The notes under the pieces: generated by a model
What the model was told of the DNA's origin: nothing
The model's input: only the letters and a program-made list of their open reading frames with translations
Database searches by the model: none
Shown here: positions 1 to 6,710 of the stretch, in pieces
How the letters are laid out: each line of letters begins with the position of its first letter
How positions within the stretch are numbered: position 1 is the first letter of the stretch
Translations under genes and position numbers: made by a program
Origin: Bacillus cytotoxicus NVH 391-98
GTDB lineage: Bacteria > Bacillota > Bacilli > Bacillales > Bacillaceae_G
DNA: 7,500 nt
NCBI RefSeq assembly: GCF_000017425.1
Contig: NC_009674.1
Location: 1 to 7,500, forward strand
Direction: 5' to 3'

Positions 1-2
1 AA

Positions 3-32
3 ATTATAGTTAATTAACTAGGAAAATGTCAA
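3..32 (-). promoter_or_regulatory. Perfect-consensus sigma-A promoter reading leftward out of the window (probable rpmH promoter)
   Basis: Read on the minus strand, TTGACA (32 to 27) is followed by an 18-base spacer and TATAAT (8 to 3). Both hexamers match the sigma-A consensus exactly, and the spacing is acceptable. In Bacillus the ribosomal protein gene rpmH and then rnpA lie divergently upstream of dnaA, so this is most likely their promoter. That identity is inferred from conserved gene order, because the gene itself lies outside the window. The spacer contains most of a 14-base palindrome (7-20). Confidence 0.7.
7..20. repeat. 14-base perfect palindrome inside the leftward promoter
   Basis: TAGTTAATTAACTA is identical to its own reverse complement. 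It overlaps the last two bases of the minus-strand -10 hexamer and fills much of the spacer. It could be an operator half-site pair or simply an AT-rich coincidence. I do not recognise a known regulator site in it. Confidence 0.6.
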
Positions 33-209
33 TGGTTCTCGAAATTTTCATCAAATATTCACTTTAAATCTATTCACACCTTTTTTCACAAGTATCCCAT
101 TCTTTTGTGTATAAATATATTTTTTACTTTTTTATATCCACAAATTATTTTTCGACTTTTACACAGTATATCGTGTTGTGGACAAGTTTATTCCACAAGG
201 TATTGATTT

Positions 210-218
210 TGTGGATAA
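210..218 (-). promoter_or_regulatory. Perfect DnaA box
   Basis: TGTGGATAA is the exact reverse complement of the 9-mer consensus TTATCCACA. It ends 14 bases before the -35 of one candidate dnaA promoter (233-261), so DnaA bound here could affect dnaA expression as well as origin function. Confidence 0.9.
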
Positions 219-232
219 CTTTCTAAAATTCA

Positions 233-261
233 TTGCTATGGCTACTTTTTTTTGATATTAT
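233..261 (+). promoter_or_regulatory. Candidate dnaA promoter (upstream option)
   Basis: TTGCTA (233-238, four of six consensus bases), a 17-base spacer and TATTAT (256-261, five of six) form the best-spaced sigma-A-like element I found on the plus strand upstream of dnaA. It would give a leader of about 250 bases containing the densest box group. It is only a pattern match, and transcript mapping is needed to choose between it and the element near 378-405. Confidence 0.35.
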
Positions 262-302
262 AGTTGTGTTTTCACCTTGAATAATTTTTACACATTTAAA
301 CT

Positions 303-311
303 TTATCCACA
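303..311 (+). promoter_or_regulatory. Perfect DnaA box
   Basis: Exact TTATCCACA. With the opposing box at 315-323 (TTATTCACA on the minus strand) it forms a tight inverted pair separated by three bases. This pair sits at the head of the densest group of boxes upstream of dnaA. Confidence 0.9.
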
Positions 312-377
312 ATTTGTGAATAACTTGTGGACAGTTATACTCACATGTGGGTAAACAGTTGTCCACATATGCTATTT

Positions 378-405
378 TTGTCGAAAACTCTATCTCGTAT
401 ACAAA
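378..405 (+). promoter_or_regulatory. Candidate dnaA promoter (gene-proximal option)
   Basis: TTGTCG (378-383) and TACAAA (400-405) are separated by 16 bases, each with four of six consensus bases. The match is weak. Its position is suggestive: it lies just downstream of the last DnaA box (359-367), and its -35 overlaps a Spo0A-box match. Another nearby -10-like hexamer is TAAAAT at 422-427. Confidence 0.2.
379..385 (+). promoter_or_regulatory. Spo0A box (0A box) match
   Basis: TGTCGAA matches the 0A-box core bound by the sporulation regulator Spo0A. A one-mismatch copy lies on the minus strand at 151-157. In B. subtilis Spo0A is known to bind oriC and restrain initiation during sporulation, so a site in this position is plausible. 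A 7-mer can also occur by chance; the same word appears inside dnaN (2321-2327) and recF (4241-4247). Confidence 0.4.
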
Positions 406-505
406 CAACGTTTTTAGGTTTTAAAATACGTTTCGTATAAATATACATTGAAGTTCAAAGGGGTTGTACATTTGTTGCACAACCTTATTCTTTTATCATG
501 TTCGC

Positions 506-514
506 AAAGGAGGG
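506..514 (+). promoter_or_regulatory. Shine-Dalgarno that fixes the dnaA TTG start
   Basis: AAAGGAGGG is nearly full complementarity to the 3' end of 16S rRNA. It stands six bases before the TTG at 521. It lies inside the reading frame that would begin at the upstream ATG (464), which argues strongly that the ATG is not the start. AGGG (511-514) can pair with CCCT (518-521) across a three-base loop, overlapping the start codon. Confidence 0.9.
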
Positions 515-520
515 ACACCC

Positions 521-1861
521 TTGGAAAATATCGCTGATTTATGGAATAGTGCGTTAACGGAATTGGAAAAGAAGGTAAGTAAACCAAGTTATGAAACATG
601 GCTCAAATCAACAAAAGCACATGCTTTAAAAAAAGATACACTAACCATTATAGCTCCCAATGAATTTGCCCGTGACTGGTTAGAATCTCACTATTCAGAG
701 CTAATTTCAGAAACAATTTATGATATAACAGGAGCAAAGTTGAATATTCGTTTTATTATTCCTCAAAGTCAAACTGAAGAGGAGGTTGACTATCCTCCTG
801 CAAAAGCAAAAAAGATGAATGATGAGTCCAATCATCTGCCACAAAGTATGTTAAATCCAAAATATACTTTTGATACATTTGTTATTGGATCTGGTAATCG
901 TTTTGCTCACGCAGCTTCACTCGCTGTAGCTGAAGCACCAGCGAAAGCATATAATCCCCTATTTATTTACGGGGGCGTCGGACTTGGCAAAACCCACTTA
1001 ATGCATGCAATTGGACATTATGTGATCGAACATAACCCAAACGCAAAAGTCGTTTATTTATCATCTGAAAAATTTACAAATGAATTTATTAATTCGATTC
1101 GTGATAATAAAGCGGTGGACTTTCGAAATAAATACCGAAATGTAGATGTTTTATTAATAGATGATATTCAATTCCTTGCCGGAAAAGAACAAACGCAAGA
1201 GGAATTTTTCCATACATTTAATGCATTGCATGAAGAGAGTAAGCAAATTGTAATCTCAAGCGATCGACCACCGAAGGAGATTCCGACATTAGAAGATCGT
1301 CTTCGTTCACGTTTCGAATGGGGATTAATTACGGATATCACACCACCAGATCTTGAAACAAGGATTGCAATTTTACGTAAAAAAGCAAAAGCAGAAGGCC
1401 TCGATATTCCAAATGAAGTTATGATTTATATTGCGAATCAAATCGATTCAAACATCCGAGAACTGGAAGGTGCATTAATCCGAGTTGTTGCTTATTCCTC
1501 CTTAATTAATAAGGATATCAATGCCGATTTAGCTGCCGAAGCATTGAAAGATATTATTCCTAACTCCAAGCCGAAAATTATTTCCATTTATGATATTCAA
1601 AAGGCAGTTGGAGATGTTTATCAAGTGAAATTAGAAGATTTTAAAGCGAAGAAACGCACAAAATCTGTTGCATTTCCTCGTCAAATTGCAATGTATTTAT
1701 CACGTGAATTAACAGATTCATCTTTACCAAAGATAGGGGAAGAATTTGGAGGTCGCGACCATACAACGGTTATCCATGCACATGAAAAAATTTCGCGGCT
1801 CTTAAAAACAGATACACAACTACAAAAACAAATTGAAGAAATTAATGATATTTTAAAGTAG
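521..1861 (+). CDS. dnaA: Chromosomal replication initiator protein DnaA
   Basis: DnaA is the AAA+ ATPase that binds DnaA boxes, oligomerises on one strand to open the origin, and helps load the replicative helicase. The protein is 446 aa, the same length as B. subtilis DnaA. Domain I (about 1-82) is followed by a short, variable linker (about 83-110). The AAA+ core has Walker [10 protein letters not shown] (151-159), Walker B LLIDDIQF (211-218), sensor I around SSDRP (246-250), the arginine-finger segment RLRSRFEWG (R264) and sensor II at NIRELEG (R313). Domain IV carries the box-recognition signature [10 protein letters not shown] (411-420). I chose the TTG start because of the strong Shine-Dalgarno sequence six bases upstream and because the protein then begins MENIADLW, as in relatives. 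The in-frame ATG at 464 would add 19 unconserved residues. Expression is probably autoregulated through the upstream boxes. Confidence 0.98.
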   Translation: MENIADLWNSALTELEKKVSKPSYETWLKSTKAHALKKDTLTIIAPNEFARDWLESHYSELISETIYDITGAKLNIRFIIPQSQTEEEVDYPPAKAKKMNDESNHLPQSMLNPKYTFDTFVIGSGNRFAHAASLAVAEAPAKAYNPLFIYGGVGLGKTHLMHAIGHYVIEHNPNAKVVYLSSEKFTNEFINSIRDNKAVDFRNKYRNVDVLLIDDIQFLAGKEQTQEEFFHTFNALHEESKQIVISSDRPPKEIPTLEDRLRSRFEWGLITDITPPDLETRIAILRKKAKAEGLDIPNEVMIYIANQIDSNIRELEGALIRVVAYSSLINKDINADLAAEALKDIIPNSKPKIISIYDIQKAVGDVYQVKLEDFKAKKRTKSVAFPRQIAMYLSRELTDSSLPKIGEEFGGRDHTTVIHAHEKISRLLKTDTQLQKQIEEINDILK

Positions 1862-1872
1862 TAGCTGAATAG

Positions 1873-1921
1873 TGTGAATAACTTTTCCTGTTTTACGCAC
1901 AGTCTATCCACATGTAGATAG
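1873..1921. promoter_or_regulatory. DnaA-box group directly downstream of dnaA
   Basis: There are four box-like 9-mers: 1873-1881 on the minus strand (TTATTCACA), 1893-1901 plus (TTACGCACA), 1904-1912 plus (CTATCCACA) and 1913-1921 minus (CTATCTACA). The last two abut head to head and form the middle of the hairpin at 1899-1926. Together with the two boxes at 1947-1963 they form the downstream cluster of the bipartite origin. Confidence 0.75.
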
Positions 1922-1930
1922 ACTGTTTTT
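1899..1930 (+). terminator. Stem-loop with T-tract after dnaA, with embedded DnaA boxes
   Basis: Bases 1899-1908 (ACAGTCTATC) pair perfectly with 1917-1926 (GATAGACTGT), and the centre can pair further apart from one mismatch. TTTTT (1926-1930) follows at once. This is a credible intrinsic terminator for dnaA, but dnaN is normally also transcribed from the dnaA promoter, so it may only attenuate. The same bases hold two opposed DnaA-box-like sites (1904-1912 and 1913-1921), so as DNA it may instead be a protein-binding palindrome. Confidence 0.6.
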
Positions 1931-1946
1931 ACATCTTTGAACGGGG

Positions 1947-1963
1947 TTATCCACATATCCACA
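1947..1963 (+). other. oriC: Paired DnaA boxes of the basal origin unwinding system
   Basis: A perfect TTATCCACA (1947-1955) overlaps by one base a second same-strand copy, ATATCCACA (1955-1963). In B. subtilis the two boxes next to the unwinding region load a DnaA filament that extends into the DnaA-trios. Here they stand in the same order and orientation, followed by a short GC-richer spacer (1964-1967) and the trio array. Confidence 0.9.
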
Positions 1964-1967
1964 AGCC

Positions 1968-1988
1968 CTATTACTATTACTACTACTT
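1968..1988 (+). other. oriC: DnaA-trio array
   Basis: Seven consecutive triplets, CTA TTA CTA TTA CTA CTA CTT, on the plus strand read 3'-GAT AAT GAT AAT GAT GAT GAA-5' on the complement. This fits the 3'-(G/A)A(T/A)-5' DnaA-trio pattern defined in B. subtilis, where the DnaA filament grips this single strand to melt the origin. The array starts four bases after the paired boxes, in the expected phase and direction. Confidence 0.88.
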
Positions 1989-2019
1989 TTTATCTTTATT
2001 AAATAAATAAATAAAATCT
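1987..2019. other. oriC: AT-rich DNA unwinding element with TAAA tandem repeat
   Basis: After the trios almost every base is A or T up to 2023. The stretch includes four tandem TAAA units (2000-2015). This is the most easily melted stretch beside the trio array and is the likely helicase entry zone. It also forms most of the leader just upstream of the dnaN ribosome-binding site. Confidence 0.8.
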
Positions 2020-2042
2020 TATACTTACCGGAGGTTTTCACT

Positions 2043-3188
2043 ATGCGTTTTTCAATTCAAAAAGACTATCTTGTAAGAAGTGTACAAGATGTAATGAAAG
2101 CTGTTTCCTCTCGCACCACAATTCCGATCCTTACTGGAATTAAAGTTGTAGCTACAGAAGAAGGAGTTACATTAACAGGAAGTGATTCAGATATTTCAAT
2201 CGAATCATTTATTCCTGTTGAAGAAGATGGAAAAGAAATCGTAGAAGTTAGTCAATCAGGTAGTATTGTTTTACAAGCAAAATATTTTAGTGAAATCGTA
2301 AAAAAATTACCAAAAGACATTGTCGAAATTTCCGTCGAAAATCATTTTATGACAAAAATAAAATCTGGAAAATCAGAGTTTAATTTAAATGGATTAGATT
2401 CTGCGGAATATCCATTATTACCACAAATCGAAGAACATCATGTATTTAAAATACCAACAGATTTACTAAAACATATGATTCGTCAAACTGTATTTGCAGT
2501 ATCAAGTTCTGAAACTCGCCCAATCTTGACAGGTGTAAACTGGAAGGTATATAACAGTGAGTTAACTTGTATTGCAACAGATAGTCACAGATTGGCACTT
2601 CGCACAGCGAAAATTGAAGGACATAACATTTCTGATGAATTTCAAGCAAATGTTGTCATTCCAGGTAAAAGTTTAAATGAGTTAAGTAAAATTTTAGATG
2701 AGTCTGAAGAAATGGTGGATATTGTTATTACAGAGTATCAAGTATTATTCCGAACAAAACATTTATTATTCTTCTCTCGATTATTGGAAGGGAATTACCC
2801 TGATACAACTCGCTTAATTCCTGCTGAAAGTAAGACGGATATCTTTGTCAATACGAAAGAGTTTTTGCAAGCTATTGATCGCGCTTCCTTGTTGGCAAGA
2901 GATGGGCGTAACAACGTTGTAAAACTATCAACATTTGAACAGAAAATGCTAGAAATTTCTTCGAATTCACCGGAAATTGGGAAAGTAGTAGAAGAAGTTC
3001 AATGTGAAAAAATAGATGGTGAAGAATTAAAAATATCATTTAGTGCAAAATATATGATGGATGCATTAAAAGCTTTAGATAGTACTGAAATTAAAATTAG
3101 CTTTACTGGTGCGATGAGACCTTTCTTAATTCGTACAGTAAATGATAACTCCATTATTCAACTAATTTTACCGGTTCGTACTTACTAA
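2043..3188 (+). CDS. dnaN: DNA polymerase III beta subunit (sliding clamp)
   Basis: The beta clamp is a ring-shaped dimer that holds the replicative polymerases and many repair proteins on DNA. The protein is 381 aa, a normal length for the family. It shows three repeated clamp folds (about 1-125, 130-255 and 260-381). Conserved landmarks are TIPILTGI (26-33), ETRPILTGV (157-165), ATDSHRLA (178-185), the SRLLEGNYPDT segment (245-255) and the C-terminal LPVRTY (376-381), which lines the pocket that binds partner peptides. GGAGGT (2030-2035) precedes the ATG with good spacing. The gene lies immediately right of the unwinding element and is followed by a terminator. It is probably transcribed with dnaA, modulated by the hairpin at 1899-1930. 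Confidence 0.98.
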   Translation: MRFSIQKDYLVRSVQDVMKAVSSRTTIPILTGIKVVATEEGVTLTGSDSDISIESFIPVEEDGKEIVEVSQSGSIVLQAKYFSEIVKKLPKDIVEISVENHFMTKIKSGKSEFNLNGLDSAEYPLLPQIEEHHVFKIPTDLLKHMIRQTVFAVSSSETRPILTGVNWKVYNSELTCIATDSHRLALRTAKIEGHNISDEFQANVVIPGKSLNELSKILDESEEMVDIVITEYQVLFRTKHLLFFSRLLEGNYPDTTRLIPAESKTDIFVNTKEFLQAIDRASLLARDGRNNVVKLSTFEQKMLEISSNSPEIGKVVEEVQCEKIDGEELKISFSAKYMMDALKALDSTEIKISFTGAMRPFLIRTVNDNSIIQLILPVRTY

Positions 3189-3196
3189 AAAGAATG

Positions 3197-3235
3197 AGGG
3201 TTGCTAGTTTTTATGTACTAGCGACCCTTGTTTGA
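3197..3235 (+). terminator. Intrinsic terminator after dnaN
   Basis: Bases 3197-3208 (AGGGTTGCTAGT) pair with 3217-3228 over 12 positions with one G-T wobble and an eight-base loop. The following TTGTTTGATTTT is T-rich but interrupted. It begins nine bases after the dnaN stop codon, as expected for the end of a dnaA-dnaN transcript. Some read-through is likely given the imperfect T-tract. Confidence 0.8.
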
Positions 3236-3271
3236 TTTTGGGTATTACTTTCCTAATGCTAGTTTATTTAG

Positions 3272-3277
3272 TACAAT
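3272..3277 (+). promoter_or_regulatory. Candidate -10 for a yaaA-recF transcript
   Basis: TACAAT, five of six bases of the sigma-A -10 consensus, lies 41 bases before the yaaA ATG and downstream of the dnaN terminator. No good -35 stands 16-18 bases upstream; TTTCCT at 3249-3254 matches only three of six. It is reported because the terminator implies a promoter in this gap. Confidence 0.25.
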
Positions 3278-3288
3278 GAAAGAATGAA

Positions 3289-3303
3289 CACTTTCAGAAA
3301 GTG
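3289..3303 (+). promoter_or_regulatory. Inverted repeat covering the yaaA ribosome-binding site
   Basis: CACTTTCAGAAAGTG is a perfect seven-base inverted repeat around one central base. In RNA, CACTTT would pair with AAAGTG over a three-base loop. The right arm carries the AAAGTGAG (3298-3305) that acts as Shine-Dalgarno for the ATG at 3313, so the fold could reduce translation. It could also be a DNA operator. Confidence 0.5.
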
Positions 3304-3312
3304 AGCGATTTT

Positions 3313-3525
3313 ATGAAACGTATTAAAATTTCAACAGAGTATATTACATTAGGGCAATTTTTAAAACTTGCTGATGTAATTGATACAGGTGGAGCTGTAA
3401 AATGGTTCTTGCAAGAATATGAAGTGTACGTGAATCAAGAACTTGAAAATAGACGAGGTAGAAAATTGTACGCCAATGATATAGTTGAAATTCCGGGAAA
3501 CGGAACATTTCAAGTTCAATCATAA
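3313..3525 (+). CDS. yaaA: S4 domain-containing RNA-binding protein YaaA (RlbA)
   Basis: This small cytoplasmic protein of 70 aa consists almost entirely of one S4 RNA-binding fold (about 11-60). It has the family pattern ITLGQFLKLADVIDTGG (11-27), a WFL turn (31-33) and the basic ENRRGRKL loop (45-52), ending in a beta strand with GTFQV. The B. subtilis counterpart between dnaN and recF is called YaaA or RlbA and is linked to the ribosome; its exact role is not settled. I chose the ATG because AAAGTGAG lies seven bases upstream and the protein then begins MKRIKI as in relatives. An in-frame GTG at 3301 would add four residues but has no Shine-Dalgarno sequence of its own. The stop overlaps the recF ribosome-binding site, so the two are likely coupled. 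Confidence 0.93.
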   Translation: MKRIKISTEYITLGQFLKLADVIDTGGAVKWFLQEYEVYVNQELENRRGRKLYANDIVEIPGNGTFQVQS

Positions 3526-3539
3526 AGGGGGAGCCCTTT
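3524..3539 (+). promoter_or_regulatory. recF Shine-Dalgarno inside a perfect small hairpin
   Basis: AAAGGG (3524-3529) is the exact complement of CCCTTT (3534-3539), with loop GGAG. The purine run AAAGGGGGAG is the recF ribosome-binding site. It overlaps the yaaA stop (3523-3525), and the right arm runs into the TTG start codon (3538-3540). A ribosome finishing yaaA would disrupt the fold, which fits translational coupling. Confidence 0.6.
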
Positions 3540-4659
3540 GTTTATTTCAGAAATACAATTAAAAAATTATCGAAATTATGAAGATTTAAACCTTTCTTTT
3601 GAGGATAAAGTCAATGTAATCATTGGTGAAAATGCACAAGGGAAAACAAATTTGATGGAAGCGATCTATGTGTTAGCAATGGCGAAATCTCATAGAACTT
3701 CAAATGATCGTGAACTCATCCGATGGGATGAGGATTATGGTAAAATAAAAGGTAGATTACAAAAACGAAATAGTTCCGTATCTTTGGAATTAAATATTTC
3801 TAAAAAAGGAAAAAAGGCAAAATTGAATGAACTTGAACAACAAAAGTTGAGCCAATATATTGGTGAGATGAACGTTGTTATGTTTGCCCCTGAAGATTTA
3901 AATCTTGTAAAAGGAAGTCCTCAAGTCAGAAGACGCTTTTTAGATATGGAATTAGGACAAATAGCTCCTGTTTATTTGTATGAATTAAGTCAATATCAAA
4001 AAGTGCTCACACAACGAAACCATTTGCTTAAGGCAATGCAAGGTAAAAATGAGGAAACGATGTTGGATGTATTTACGCTTCAACTTATTGAACATGGTAC
4101 GAAAATTCTACAAAAACGTTTTGAATTCTTACATTTACTACAAGAGTGGGCTGCTCCAATCCATCGTGGGATTAGCAGAGGGCTTGAGGAATTGGAAATC
4201 GTTTATAAGCCAAGTGTAGATGTATCAGAATCAATGGATTTGTCGAAAATAAAAGAAGTATACTATGAAAGTTTTCAATCTGTGAAACAACGTGAAATTT
4301 TCCGTGGTACGACTTTAATTGGTCCTCATCGTGATGATTTACAATTCTTCGTTAATAGTAAAAATGTTCAAGTCTTTGGCTCACAAGGCCAGCAACGAAC
4401 AACTGCACTATCCCTAAAATTAGCTGAAATTGAATTGATTTATGCAGAGGTAAAAGAGTACCCAATTCTTTTATTAGATGATGTATTATCAGAATTAGAT
4501 GATTACCGTCAATCACATCTTTTAAATACAATTCAAGGAAAAGTGCAAACATTTGTGACAACGACGAGTGTCGACGGAATTGAACACGAAACATTAAAAA
4601 AAGCGAAAACAATTCATGTAAAAAGCGGCACGGTAGATTGTGAAATAGACAGAATATAA
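3538..4659 (+). CDS. recF: DNA replication and repair protein RecF
   Basis: RecF is an SMC/ABC-type ATPase that, with RecO and RecR, loads RecA at single-strand gaps and helps restart stalled forks. The protein is 373 aa, a typical length. It has the N-terminal [12 protein letters not shown] strand, Walker A GENAQGKT (30-37), the conserved [19 protein letters not shown] region, the ABC signature SQGQQRT (282-288), Walker B LLLDD (311-315) and the D-loop SELD (318-321). All catalytic motifs are present, so it looks functional. The start is a TTG 12 bases after the yaaA stop, behind a purine-rich ribosome-binding site. No ATG near it would keep the conserved N-terminus. gyrB follows within 40 bases, so the genes are probably co-transcribed. 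Confidence 0.97.
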   Translation: MFISEIQLKNYRNYEDLNLSFEDKVNVIIGENAQGKTNLMEAIYVLAMAKSHRTSNDRELIRWDEDYGKIKGRLQKRNSSVSLELNISKKGKKAKLNELEQQKLSQYIGEMNVVMFAPEDLNLVKGSPQVRRRFLDMELGQIAPVYLYELSQYQKVLTQRNHLLKAMQGKNEETMLDVFTLQLIEHGTKILQKRFEFLHLLQEWAAPIHRGISRGLEELEIVYKPSVDVSESMDLSKIKEVYYESFQSVKQREIFRGTTLIGPHRDDLQFFVNSKNVQVFGSQGQQRTTALSLKLAEIELIYAEVKEYPILLLDDVLSELDDYRQSHLLNTIQGKVQTFVTTTSVDGIEHETLKKAKTIHVKSGTVDCEIDRI

Positions 4660-4677
4660 CTTCTGTTTAAATGGAAA

Positions 4678-6620
<1,943 letters not shown>

Positions 6621-6628
6621 GATAAATA

Positions 6629-6656
6629 ACGACAGGAATCTCAATGTTCCTGTCGT
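6629..6656 (+). terminator. Perfect stem-loop between gyrB and gyrA without a T-tract
   Basis: ACGACAGGAA (6629-6638) pairs without error with TTCCTGTCGT (6647-6656) over an eight-base loop. The following bases, CTATATATAAATC, are not a T-tract, so efficient Rho-independent termination is doubtful. It may be a weak terminator, an RNA-processing or stability element, or a block against 3' exonucleases at the end of gyrB. gyrA follows 54 bases later with a strong ribosome-binding site. Confidence 0.5.
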
Positions 6657-6710
6657 CTATATATAAATCAATGTAATTTGTAACGGAAATGTAAGAGGAG
6701 GTGCTGGTTG

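Larger units (their letters stand above)
70..367. other. oriC: oriC upstream half: DnaA-box cluster (incA/incB-like)
   Basis: This stretch holds 14 nine-mers within two mismatches of TTATCCACA. Plus strand: 70-78, 82-90, 134-142, 157-165, 189-197, 286-294, 303-311 (perfect) and 359-367. Minus strand: 106-114, 177-185, 210-218 (perfect), 315-323, 326-334 and 346-354. The sites at 106-114 and 315-323 fit the looser TTATNCACA form exactly. The densest part, 303-367, has five boxes. In B. subtilis, box clusters upstream of dnaA form one half of a bipartite origin, and DnaA bound there also represses its own gene. The region is non-coding and AT-rich; short open frames across it have no credible ribosome-binding site or family resemblance. 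Confidence 0.9.

Noticed and set aside
464..520. Upstream in-frame ATG that would lengthen DnaA by 19 residues
   Set aside because: No Shine-Dalgarno sequence precedes it, the added residues are not part of the family, and a strong Shine-Dalgarno sequence lies within this stretch in front of TTG 521.
223..599. Two 61-codon open frames on the minus strand (223-408 and 414-599)
   Set aside because: They run through the DnaA-box field and into dnaA, resemble no family, and lack ribosome-binding sites. They are chance frames in AT-rich DNA.
1696..1711. parS-like palindrome around CACGTG inside dnaA
   Set aside because: Only 12 of 16 bases match the parS consensus and the sequence encodes conserved DnaA residues, so it is more likely coincidence.
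2321..2339. TGTCGAA and CGTCGAA words in dnaN resembling Spo0A boxes
   Set aside because: They lie in coding sequence away from any promoter; 7-mers recur by chance, as does another copy in recF at 4241.
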